Source of the DNA: JBFKPQ01 sp041628225
GTDB taxonomy: Bacteria > Actinomycetota > Acidimicrobiia > Spongiisociales > JAENVV01
Assembly: GCA_041628225.1 (NCBI GenBank)
Contig: JBFKPQ010000135.1
Coordinates: 1-6,447, forward strand
DNA: 6,447 nucleotides
Direction: 5' to 3'
Shown here: positions 1-6,319 of the stretch, one piece after another
How the letters are laid out: each line of letters begins with the position of its first letter
Numbering within the stretch: the stretch's first letter is position 1
Program-made: the position numbers and the translations under genes
The notes under the pieces: generated by a model
What the model was told of the DNA's origin: nothing
The model's database searches: none
What the model saw: the letters and a program-made list of their open reading frames with translations, nothing else

Positions 1-849
1 TCCACCTCACGGCTCGTGGAGGCGGCGCGCGAGCGCGGTCACCACGTTGCGGTGGTCGACTATCTCCGCTGCTACATGGACATCACGTCGGCGGCGCCGG
101 AAGTCCGCCTGTTGGGCCGAGCGCTCGACTTCGATGCCATCATCCCGCGCATCGGCGCGGCCAACACCTTCTACGGTGCGGCCGTCGTCCGGCAGTTCGA
201 GATGAAGGGCGTGCTGTCGGCGAATCCCTCCGTGGCGATCTCCAAGTCGCGTGACAAGCTCTGGTCGATGCAGCTGCTGGCCCATGCCGAGGTCCACATG
301 CCTGTCACAGGTTTCGCGCACGCCACCAAGGACATCGACGGGCTCATGGAGGTCGTCGGCGGAGCGCCCGTCGTCATCAAGCTGCTGGAGGGCACGCAAG
401 GCATGGGGGTCGTGCTGGCGGAGACCCGCAAGGCGGCGGAGTCGGTGATCGGAGCGTTCCGCCAGCTCGACGCGAACATCCTCGTGCAAGAATTCATCGA
501 GGAGGCCGCCGGCGCCGATATCCGGGTGTTGGTGGTCGGCGACGAAGCCGTGGCGGCCATGCGGCGGCAGGGAGCTCCGGGTGAGTTCCGATCGAACCTG
601 CATCGGGGCGGCACCGCCCAGGCGATCGAACTGACCGACGTGGAACGCGTGACCGCGGTCCGGGCAGCCCAGGTGATGGGCCTCAACGTGGCCGGGGTCG
701 ATCTCCTGCAGGCCGACGACGGTCCGATGGTGCTCGAAGTCAACTCGTCGCCCGGATTGGAAGGCATCGAAAACGCCACGGGGGTCGATGTGGCCGGCCG
801 CGTCATCGAGTTCCTCGAAGATCACGTGGCGGAGGTTGGTCGTGGCTGA
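1..849 (+). CDS. rimK: RimK-family ATP-grasp glutamate ligase (5' end missing)
   Basis: The protein is an ATP-grasp carboxylate-amine ligase that closely follows E. coli RimK, which adds glutamates to the C-terminus of ribosomal protein S6 in the cytoplasm. The frame is open to the first base and the protein already begins inside the RimK N-terminal domain (RLVEAARERGH-like), so roughly 13-14 residues and the true start lie upstream. The GTG at 16 is an internal valine codon of that motif, not the start. Visible family motifs, numbered from the first in-window codon, are PRIGAANTFYGAAVVRQFE (about 49-67), the ATP-binding segment IKLLEGTQGMGVVLAETR (126-143), FRSNLHRGG (196-204) and the metal-binding end GVDLL...LEVNSSPG, with D234, E246 and N248 as likely magnesium ligands. 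All catalytic features seem intact. The stop overlaps the next gene by 8 bp, so the two are surely one operon. The family also contains ligases with other acceptors, so S6 as substrate is inferred from similarity. Confidence 0.93.
   Translation, partial: STSRLVEAARERGHHVAVVDYLRCYMDITSAAPEVRLLGRALDFDAIIPRIGAANTFYGAAVVRQFEMKGVLSANPSVAISKSRDKLWSMQLLAHAEVHMPVTGFAHATKDIDGLMEVVGGAPVVIKLLEGTQGMGVVLAETRKAAESVIGAFRQLDANILVQEFIEEAAGADIRVLVVGDEAVAAMRRQGAPGEFRSNLHRGGTAQAIELTDVERVTAVRAAQVMGLNVAGVDLLQADDGPMVLEVNSSPGLEGIENATGVDVAGRVIEFLEDHVAEVGRG
831..835 (+). promoter_or_regulatory. Shine-Dalgarno GGAGG for the 842 start
   Basis: GGAGG lies 6 nt before the GTG at 842, inside the last codons of the rimK-like gene. 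It decides the start of the downstream hydrolase: the upstream in-frame ATG at 788 has no such site and would force a 62-bp overlap with the ligase. Confidence 0.75.
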
Positions 850-1816
850 GAAGCGACGCCCGCGGTTCGCCGTCGGGGACACCAAGATCTCCGCCGGGTG
901 GCGCAAGACGTTCGAGATCCCGGTGACCAAACTTCCGACGGGGTCGTCGTTGTCGATGCCGATCACGGTCGTCAACGGGATCGATCCCGGTCCGGTGATC
1001 TGGTTGTCGGGTGCCATCCACGGCGACGAGCTGAACGGTGTGGAGATCGTCCAGCAGCTGCTGAAGGCGGTGTCGGCCCGGACCCTTTCGGGAACGATCA
1101 TCGCCGTGCCGGTGGTCAACGTCCTCGGCTTCATCAACCAGACCCGCACCCTGCCCGACGGACGAGATCTCAACCGGTCGTTTCCGGGTTCGGCTCGGGG
1201 CTCGTTGGCGTCTCAAGTGGCTCGACTGTTCATGTCGACGGTCGTCGAACGGTGCCAGTACGGCATCGATTTCCACACGGCCACGTCGCACCGGGTCAAC
1301 GTCCCGCAGATCCGGGCCGCCATCGATGACGCCGAGACCCGGGAGCTGGCTCTGGCTTTCGGAGCGGAAGTGACCCTCGACGCCCGCGTGCGAGACGGAT
1401 CCTTGCGCGAAGCGGCCGCCAAGAAAGGCCGCAAGGTGCTGCTGTTCGAGGGCGGTGAGTCGCAGCGCTTCGAGCGCGGCGTCATCAGCGCCGGCGTCGT
1501 CGGCACCCTGCGGGTCCTCGGTGCCTTGGGCATGCTCCCGGCGGAGGAGGTCCCGCCGCCGGACACGACGTTCGTATCTCGCAAGTCGACCTGGGTGCGA
1601 GCCCGCCGGGCAGGGGTATTGCGCCTCGATGTCCGCGCCGGCGATGACGTCGAGAAGGGCGACGTGCTCGGCACGATCGGCCCGGTGGGGACGGGCAAGG
1701 CGTCGCGGATCAAGGCGACGACGACGGGGCGGGTGATCGGCATGAGCCTCAACCCGCTCATCGCCCAGGGCGGCGCGATCGCCCACATCGCCGAGCCGGA
1801 ACCAATCGCGCCTTGA
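842..1816 (+). CDS. Succinylglutamate desuccinylase/aspartoacylase family zinc hydrolase
   Basis: A 324-residue zinc-dependent amidohydrolase of the AstE/AspA family, which has an M14 carboxypeptidase-like fold. The start chosen is GTG 842 because of the GGAGG site 6 nt upstream. Zinc ligands are visible as H60 and E63 in GAIHGDELNG and H145 in DFHTAT. The substrate-binding RDLNRSFPG segment is at 108-116, and a probable catalytic glutamate is E203 in LLFEGG. The C-terminal part, about 250-318 (AGVLRLDVRAGDDVEKGDVL onward), looks like the small beta-rich, lipoyl-like domain typical of this family. There is no signal peptide, so it should be cytoplasmic. Known members remove succinyl, acetyl or similar groups from amino acids, but the exact substrate is not readable here. 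No arginine-succinyltransferase pathway genes are beside it, so a role as true AstE is unlikely. The overlap with the RimK-type ligase suggests work on a glutamate-containing product, which is inference. Confidence 0.88.
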   Translation: MAEKRRPRFAVGDTKISAGWRKTFEIPVTKLPTGSSLSMPITVVNGIDPGPVIWLSGAIHGDELNGVEIVQQLLKAVSARTLSGTIIAVPVVNVLGFINQTRTLPDGRDLNRSFPGSARGSLASQVARLFMSTVVERCQYGIDFHTATSHRVNVPQIRAAIDDAETRELALAFGAEVTLDARVRDGSLREAAAKKGRKVLLFEGGESQRFERGVISAGVVGTLRVLGALGMLPAEEVPPPDTTFVSRKSTWVRARRAGVLRLDVRAGDDVEKGDVLGTIGPVGTGKASRIKATTTGRVIGMSLNPLIAQGGAIAHIAEPEPIAP

Positions 1817-1841
1817 GTTCGTAGCGAGCCGCCCCGCCACC

Positions 1842-1847
1842 TATCGT
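1842..1847 (+). promoter_or_regulatory. Candidate -10 element (TATCGT) for glgB
   Basis: TATCGT fits the actinobacterial TANNNT -10 pattern and ends 7 nt before the GTG at 1855. That places the expected transcription start at or next to the start codon. No Shine-Dalgarno sequence precedes this GTG, so a leaderless mRNA is the simplest reading. I see no convincing -35 box. The gap between the hydrolase and glgB (1817-1854) holds nothing else and no terminator. Confidence 0.45.
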
Positions 1848-1854
1848 TGACGTC

Positions 1855-3795
1855 GTGCGAACCTCGAGCGATTTCCAACCAAAAGCACCTCGTACCCGTC
1901 TCGCCACCGGCACCTCGGTCGAGGTCGGCTTCGGTCCGGGCGGCGGGTGGCGTCCACCGTCAGACGAAGACGTCGAGCTGTTCCGCTCGGGCGGCCACCT
2001 CGGCCTGCATCATTTCCTCGGAGCGCACGTCACCAGTCTCGACGGCGTCGAGGGGGTCGCCTTCGCGGTGTGGGCGCCGTCGGCCCGCTCGGTCGCGGTG
2101 GCGGGCGATTTCAACGACTGGTACGGCGACACCCTGCACCGACGGATCGGGTCGGGCATCTGGACCGGATTCGTCGCCGGCGCCCAAGCCGGCCAGGCCT
2201 ACCGGTACCTGATCGAAACGGCCGATGAGGTCATCGAAAAGGGTGATCCGTACGCGTCGTTCTGGCAGGTTCCGCCCGGTACCGCTTCGATCGTGTGGGA
2301 CGACGACTACGCCTGGGGCGACGCCGACTGGCTGCGTACCCGCGGCGACCGTATCGCTCATACGGAGCCCGTGTCGATCTATGAGGTCCACATCGGCTCG
2401 TGGCAGACCCGCGACGGGCATCCGCTGGGCTACCGGGGCCTCGCCGATCCGCTCATCGCGCATCTCGACGCCGTCGGATTCACCCACGTCGAGTTCTTGC
2501 CGGTCACCGAGCATCCGTACGGCGGTTCGTGGGGCTATCAGGCGTTGGGCTTCTTCGCTCCGACGAGCCGGTGGGGAACGCCAGCCGATTTCAAGTACCT
2601 GGTCGACCGCCTGCACCAGGCCGGATACGGGGTCATCATGGACTGGGTGCCGTCGCACTTTGCGGTCGACGATCACGGCCTGGCCCGTTTCGACGGATCT
2701 GCGCTGTACGAACCAGACGATCCGACCATGGCCTCGCATCCCGACTGGGGCACGTTCGTGTTCGACTTGGCCCGCCCCGAGGTCCGGAGCTTCTTGATGG
2801 CGAGCGCCTGCAAGTGGATCGAGGACTTCCACATCGACGGCATCCGGGTCGATGCGGTGGCTTCGATGCTGTACCTCGACTATTCGCGCCAGCCGGGGGA
2901 GTGGGTCGCCAATGAGCACGGCGGCAACGAGAACCTGGGCGCCATCGAGTTCCTGCGGGCCTTCAACAACGCCATCCATCAGCACTACCCGGGTGTCGCC
3001 ACCTTCGCCGAGGAGTCGACGGCGTGGCCGATGGTGACCGGGCCCACCTACATCGGCGGCCTCGGTTTCGACTACAAGTGGGACATGGGGTGGATGCACG
3101 ACACCCTCAAGTACCTGGACCGTGATCCGGTGCATCGAACGCACCACCACGGCGAGGTGACGTTCCGGGCGGTGTACGCCTTTTCCGAGAACTACGTGCT
3201 GCCGCTGTCACACGACGAGGTCGTGCACGGCAAGGGTTCGCTGTTGCGAAAGATGCCCGGCGACCGCTGGCAGCAGTTCGCCAACCTGCGGCTGCTGCTC
3301 GCCGAACAGTTCCTGCAGCCGGGCAAGAAGCTGTTGTTCATGGGCGGTGAGTTCGGCCAGGACGGCGAGTGGGCCGACGCCGGCCAACTCGAATGGCACT
3401 TGCTCGACGACGCCGCGCACCAGGGCATGCTGGCGTTGACCCAAGCGCTAGCCGGTCTCTACCGGCGGCTGCCGGCCCTGCACGTCCTCGATCACGACCC
3501 GGCCGGGTTCCGGTGGCTCATGGCCGACGACGCCGACCGGTCGGTGCTGGCGTGGGAGCGGTCTGACGGGCGCGGCAACGTGGCGGTGGCGGTCATCAAC
3601 TTCACTCCGGTGGTGTGGGAGGACTATGAACTCCCGGTCGGCGTCGACGGTGCCTGGCACGAGGAACTCACCACCGATCACGGGGATTTCGGCGGCTCCG
3701 GGGTCATGCAGCCCGGGCCGCTCGAAGCGACCGATGGGATTCTGACGCTCACGCTGCCGCCGCTCGCTGCCCTGGTGCTGGTCCCCGGCCCGTGA
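1855..3795 (+). CDS. glgB: 1,4-alpha-glucan (glycogen) branching enzyme, GH13
   Basis: GlgB cuts alpha-1,4-glucan chains and rejoins them by alpha-1,6 links to make branch points in cytoplasmic glycogen. The 646-residue protein has a CBM48-type N-terminal module (about 48-135, with FAVWAPSARSVAVAGDFNDW), a GH13 catalytic barrel (about 170-540) and a C-terminal beta domain (about 540-646). The four GH13 regions are visible: DWVPSHF (263-269), DGIRVDAVASMLYLDYSR with nucleophile D333, FAEES with acid/base E386, and LSHDEVVHGK with D454. The spacing between these three residues equals that in E. coli GlgB (D405, E458, D526). It is about 80 residues shorter than the E. coli enzyme because the extra N-terminal (N1) module is absent, as in many short-form GlgBs. 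The GTG start is the first plausible in-frame one and follows a -10-like element. The stop overlaps the methyltransferase start by 4 bp. No other glycogen gene is in the window. Confidence 0.97.
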   Translation: MRTSSDFQPKAPRTRLATGTSVEVGFGPGGGWRPPSDEDVELFRSGGHLGLHHFLGAHVTSLDGVEGVAFAVWAPSARSVAVAGDFNDWYGDTLHRRIGSGIWTGFVAGAQAGQAYRYLIETADEVIEKGDPYASFWQVPPGTASIVWDDDYAWGDADWLRTRGDRIAHTEPVSIYEVHIGSWQTRDGHPLGYRGLADPLIAHLDAVGFTHVEFLPVTEHPYGGSWGYQALGFFAPTSRWGTPADFKYLVDRLHQAGYGVIMDWVPSHFAVDDHGLARFDGSALYEPDDPTMASHPDWGTFVFDLARPEVRSFLMASACKWIEDFHIDGIRVDAVASMLYLDYSRQPGEWVANEHGGNENLGAIEFLRAFNNAIHQHYPGVATFAEESTAWPMVTGPTYIGGLGFDYKWDMGWMHDTLKYLDRDPVHRTHHHGEVTFRAVYAFSENYVLPLSHDEVVHGKGSLLRKMPGDRWQQFANLRLLLAEQFLQPGKKLLFMGGEFGQDGEWADAGQLEWHLLDDAAHQGMLALTQALAGLYRRLPALHVLDHDPAGFRWLMADDADRSVLAWERSDGRGNVAVAVINFTPVVWEDYELPVGVDGAWHEELTTDHGDFGGSGVMQPGPLEATDGILTLTLPPLAALVLVPGP

Positions 3796-4844
3796 GCCTG
3801 CTCGACCGGATCCTCGACCGGGTGTCAGCCGGTCCGATCCCGTTCGAAGAGTTCCAGCGGACGGCCCTGTACGACCCGGACGGCGGGTTCTTCGCCGGGG
3901 ACACGCTTCGGTCCACAAAGGCCGGCGACTTCTTGACGAGCCCCGAGGTCTCGGCGCTGTTCGGTGGGACCCTGGCCGAATTCGTTCGTCGCGAATCCGA
4001 GCGGCTGGGCTCGCTCCTCACCGTGGTCGAGGTGGCTGCCGGTTCGGGAACGTTGCTGGCGCCGTTGCTGGCCGCCTCCGACGTCGTCGATGCTTGGGCC
4101 GTCGAGGTGTCGCCGCCGGCGCGCGCCGCGTTGGTCGGCGTCGTCGGCTCGGAACGCGTCGTCGACCGGCTCGCCGACGTGCCGGGGCCGTTCGACGGAG
4201 TGATCTTGGCCAACGAACTGATCGACAACCTGCCGGTGGCGGTTGCCGCTCGCACCGGCGGCGGCTGGGAGGAGCGCTGGGTGAGCCGCGACGGCGACCG
4301 GTTGACCTTCGTGGCCGCGCCGGTGCGTCCGGACGTGGCGGCGTGGTGCGAGGCGTACGCCGGGCCGGTGGAGGTCGGCGGACTGGTGGAGGTGCAGTTG
4401 GAGGCGGCCGCCTGGGTGCGCGCCGCGCTCGCCAAACTCGCCAGGGGAGCCTTGGTGCTGATCGACTACGGCGACACGGCGGATGGTCTGGCGCCACGGC
4501 GGAGCCACGGCACGCTGCGGACGTACCGGTCGCATCATCTCGGGCCGGATCCCTTGTTGGAGCCGGGCGAGACGGACATCACCGTCGACGTGAACTTCAC
4601 GGCGCTCGCCGATATCGCCGAACAGGCGGGCGCTCAGGTCGACCTCGTGCGCCAGGACGACTTCCTGAACGGTCTCGGGTTGCGGGATCGGCTGTCGGAG
4701 CTGCGCCACCAGGAGCTGGCGCTGGCCCGTGGCGGCGATCCGATGGAGCGGCTGCGCGTCCGGTCGCAACGCACCGAGGCGGAAACCCTGATGCACCCGC
4801 GGGGGCTCGGCGACTTCCGAGTGCTGGTGGCCCGGTCCGGCTAG
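3792..4844 (+). CDS. SAM-dependent methyltransferase, MidA/NDUFAF7 (DUF185) family
   Basis: A 350-residue class I methyltransferase of the family that contains mitochondrial NDUFAF7/MidA, which methylates an arginine of a complex I subunit; bacterial targets are mostly unknown. Family signatures run in order: YDPDGGFFAG (27-36), GDFLTSPEVSALFG (45-58), the SAM-binding strand-loop VVEVAAGSGTLL (78-89), ILANELIDNLPV (138-149), LVLIDYGD (221-228), GTLRTYRSHH (240-249) and DITVDVNFTAL (262-272). In the SAM loop the first position of the usual GxGxG pattern is alanine, a mild divergence. It starts with a GTG that overlaps the glgB TGA (GTGA, 4 bp), so translation is probably coupled to glgB; I see no strong Shine-Dalgarno sequence. 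The stop shares the CTAG tetramer with the stop of the opposing gene. No NADH dehydrogenase genes are nearby, so complex I as target is only a family-based guess. Confidence 0.9.
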   Translation: MSLLDRILDRVSAGPIPFEEFQRTALYDPDGGFFAGDTLRSTKAGDFLTSPEVSALFGGTLAEFVRRESERLGSLLTVVEVAAGSGTLLAPLLAASDVVDAWAVEVSPPARAALVGVVGSERVVDRLADVPGPFDGVILANELIDNLPVAVAARTGGGWEERWVSRDGDRLTFVAAPVRPDVAAWCEAYAGPVEVGGLVEVQLEAAAWVRAALAKLARGALVLIDYGDTADGLAPRRSHGTLRTYRSHHLGPDPLLEPGETDITVDVNFTALADIAEQAGAQVDLVRQDDFLNGLGLRDRLSELRHQELALARGGDPMERLRVRSQRTEAETLMHPRGLGDFRVLVARSG

Positions 4845-5773
4845 GGGCGGAGCAAGTCGAACAGGTGGTCGAGGTTGGCTTCGGTGATGGCCCCAAGCCG
4901 GGCTTGCACGTACCAGCGTTCGACGCCGATGTCCGCCCATCTGCCGAATTGGTCGGCGATCTGCTCGGGCGTTCCGTGCGGAATCCCCCGGCTCTCCAGC
5001 AACTCGTGAAGGTCGTCGGCGGTCGCGCGGCCGAAGACGGGCACCGCCGCTTCGAGGGCGGCCCGGTAGTCGGCCTCCGTGGCCCCGACGAACGTCGGTG
5101 AAGCGGTCGAGATGCGCAGCGCATCAGGATCGCGGCCGGCGTCCGAGGCGGCCTGACGGGCCCGTTCGATCCGCACTCGCATGGCATCGACCGGGCTGGC
5201 GAACACGTTGAACTCGTCGGCGTAGGTGCCGGCCAGGTGGGGCGTCTTGTGCGGACCGGAGCCGCCCACCAGCAACGGCACCGGGCGGTCGGCCTTCGGC
5301 TGGATGTCGAAGGACGCCAGCTGATAGCGCTCACCCTCGTAGCCGGGAGCGGAGTGGTCGAACGCCGCCTGGCAGTAGGCGAGGGCTTCTTCGAGCATGG
5401 CGAACCGTTCGCCCATGGCGGGGTACGGGAATCCGAACACCTCGTGTTCGGCGTCCATCCAGCCGGTGCCCAGACCGAGCACGAACCGGCTCCCCGACAT
5501 ACGGTCGAGCGTGATGGCCGTCTTGGCGTACACGGCCGGGTGGCGGAAGGTGATGGGGCTGACGAGCACGACCAGTTCGATCGAATCGGTGTCGCGTGCC
5601 AACCCGCCGAACTGGATGAGCGCGTCGGGGGCGGGCATCACCTCGTCGGCGTCGAGCGCCGACATGAGGTAGTGGTCGGGCAACGCGACGGCGGCGAGGC
5701 CTTCCGACTCGGCCCAGCGTGCCCCCACGAGCACGTCCTCATATCGTCCAAAAATCTGCAACGCCAGATCCAT
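4841..5773 (-). CDS. Luciferase-like (LLM class) flavin/F420-dependent oxidoreductase
   Basis: A 310-residue protein of the bacterial luciferase-like monooxygenase superfamily, a TIM-barrel group using FMN or, in many actinobacteria, coenzyme F420. Recognisable parts are the first strand and helix with ARWAESEGLAAVALPDHY (18-35), ELVVLVSPITFRHPAVYAKTAITLDRMSGSRFVLGLGTGW (66-105), and the cofactor phosphate-binding segment PLLVGGSGPHKTPHLAGTYADEFN (166-189). The long conserved run including HPAVYAKTAITLD and GLGTGW is typical of the F420-type members resembling mycobacterial Rv1855c. The exact substrate cannot be read. The ATG at 5773 has a GGAGGG site 5 nt upstream. It ends tail to tail with the methyltransferase, sharing four bases. 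The choice between F420 and FMN is inferred from the family and the likely host, not from a decisive residue. Confidence 0.9.
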   Translation of the reverse strand: MDLALQIFGRYEDVLVGARWAESEGLAAVALPDHYLMSALDADEVMPAPDALIQFGGLARDTDSIELVVLVSPITFRHPAVYAKTAITLDRMSGSRFVLGLGTGWMDAEHEVFGFPYPAMGERFAMLEEALAYCQAAFDHSAPGYEGERYQLASFDIQPKADRPVPLLVGGSGPHKTPHLAGTYADEFNVFASPVDAMRVRIERARQAASDAGRDPDALRISTASPTFVGATEADYRAALEAAVPVFGRATADDLHELLESRGIPHGTPEQIADQFGRWADIGVERWYVQARLGAITEANLDHLFDLLRP

Positions 5774-5778
5774 CGAAT

Positions 5779-5784
5779 CCCTCC
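5779..5784 (-). promoter_or_regulatory. Shine-Dalgarno GGAGGG for the LLM oxidoreductase
   Basis: Read on the minus strand, GGAGGG lies 5 nt before the ATG at 5773. It is the strongest ribosome binding site in the window and fixes the start of the oxidoreductase. Confidence 0.75.
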
Positions 5785-5794
5785 TCGGGCCTGG

Positions 5795-5800
5795 ACCCTA
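5795..5800 (-). promoter_or_regulatory. Candidate -10 element (TAGGGT) for the LLM oxidoreductase
   Basis: On the minus strand TAGGGT matches TANNNT. Transcription starting about 7 nt downstream (near 5788) would give a leader of about 15 nt that just includes the GGAGGG site. No clear -35 box is visible. It lies only 8 bp from the opposing candidate -10 at 5809-5814, so the two promoters would overlap. Confidence 0.35.
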
Positions 5801-5808
5801 GCGCTCGC

Positions 5809-5814
5809 TATCCT
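5809..5814 (+). promoter_or_regulatory. Candidate -10 element (TATCCT) for the lipoprotein gene
   Basis: TATCCT matches TANNNT and ends 9 nt before the ATG at 5824, which itself lacks a Shine-Dalgarno sequence. The predicted transcription start is about 5821-5824, giving a leaderless or nearly leaderless message. No convincing -35 box is seen. Confidence 0.4.
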
Positions 5815-5823
5815 CCGCCGATC

Positions 5824-6273
5824 ATGAGCACCGCGTATCGAGCCGCTGCAGTTGCGACGTTGTTGGTCCTGGCGGCGTGCAGTTCGGGCGACGAAGGCAG
5901 TCCGCCATCATCTGCTGGAACATCGCCAACGACCAGTACCAAGACCCCGCTCACGGTTCCGAGTACCCCCGATGCGGTGGGAGTCGTGGCGGCACCCGCC
6001 TCGCTGGTCGAGGCCGCACGGGCCGAAGCGGGCGCCGCGGCAGGTGTGCCCACCGACGACATCGTGGTGGTGTCGGCTCGCACGGTGGTCTGGTCGGACG
6101 CCGGGTTGGGATGCGCTCCGGCCGGCACGTCGGTCGCCCAGGTTCTCACCGAGGGTTACTGGATCGTGCTCCAGGCGGGCGACCGGGTTTTCGACTACCG
6201 CGCCGGGCTCGACGAGCAGCTGCGGCCGTGTACCAACGGTGCGCCGCCGGTCGACGTCATCGTCGACCAATGA
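5824..6273 (+). CDS. Small secreted lipoprotein of unknown function
   Basis: A 149-residue protein with a lipoprotein signal peptide: short basic N-terminus (R6), hydrophobic core (7-17) and lipobox LAAC with acylated cysteine C19, so it should be anchored outside the cytoplasmic membrane. Residues 20-50 are a Ser/Thr/Pro/Gly-rich flexible linker. A compact domain follows (about 58-149) with a pattern I recall from other bacterial secreted proteins without a known role: VVVSARTVVWSDAGLGCAPAG (81-101), QVLTEGYWIVL (106-116), an aromatic FDYR strand (123-126) and a terminal RPC. C97 and C136 may form a disulfide. The ATG at 5824 is chosen because it puts the signal peptide at the N-terminus; an in-frame ATG at 5719 would start inside the divergent oxidoreductase and bury it. 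It is transcribed divergently from the oxidoreductase and followed at once by a strong terminator, so it is probably monocistronic. Confidence 0.85.
   Translation: MSTAYRAAAVATLLVLAACSSGDEGSPPSSAGTSPTTSTKTPLTVPSTPDAVGVVAAPASLVEAARAEAGAAAGVPTDDIVVVSARTVVWSDAGLGCAPAGTSVAQVLTEGYWIVLQAGDRVFDYRAGLDEQLRPCTNGAPPVDVIVDQ
6249..6268 (+). repeat. Inverted repeat at the 3' end of the lipoprotein gene
   Basis: GGTCGACG and CGTCGACC are perfect 8-bp arms around the loop TCAT, lying within the last codons (VDVIVD) of the lipoprotein gene and just ahead of the terminator. Part of the right arm can instead pair with TTGGTC at 6305-6310. Such a repeat could arise by chance from Val-Asp codons, so a function is uncertain. 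Confidence 0.5.
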
Positions 6274-6303
6274 GAAAGCCCCCGGCGCACGCCGGGGGCT
6301 TTC
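6274..6303. terminator. Rho-independent-like terminator, probably bidirectional
   Basis: The arms GAAAGCCCCCGGCG (6274-6287) and CGCCGGGGGCTTTC (6290-6303) are perfectly complementary over 14 bp; the centre (GCAC) must open to form the loop. The stem starts directly after the lipoprotein stop. The AAAG and CTTT flanks are symmetrical, so it can serve the lipoprotein gene from the left and the minus-strand gene that ends at 6320 from the right. The U tract is short (three T on each strand), as is common for high-GC organisms. Confidence 0.88.
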
Positions 6304-6319
6304 GTTGGTCGGTGTCGAC

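Noticed and set aside
16..18. GTG at 16 as the start of the RimK-like gene
   Set aside because: The frame continues upstream to the edge with residues matching the RimK N-terminus, so this is an internal valine codon.
788..841. N-terminal extension of the hydrolase from ATG 788
   Set aside because: It would overlap the ligase by 62 bp, has a Ser-rich sequence unlike the family, and GTG 842 has a well-placed GGAGG.
7..1173. Long minus-strand open frame opposite the ligase and hydrolase
   Set aside because: It is the GC-rich antisense shadow of two genes with clear family motifs; its own translation is Arg/His/Asp-rich with no recognisable domain.
1960..3150. Long minus-strand open frame opposite glgB
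   Set aside because: The plus strand encodes a complete GlgB with all catalytic residues; the antisense product has no motif and no ribosome binding site.
3825..4940. Long minus-strand open frame opposite the methyltransferase
   Set aside because: Low-complexity Arg/His-rich translation that spans the real convergent junction; it is a shadow of the methyltransferase gene.
4094..5101. Plus-strand frame across the methyltransferase/oxidoreductase junction
   Set aside because: The translation is Arg/Gly-rich repetitive composition and overlaps two well-supported genes in other frames.
5719..5823. N-terminal extension of the lipoprotein from ATG 5719
   Set aside because: It would place the signal peptide and lipobox internally and run through the start of the divergent oxidoreductase.
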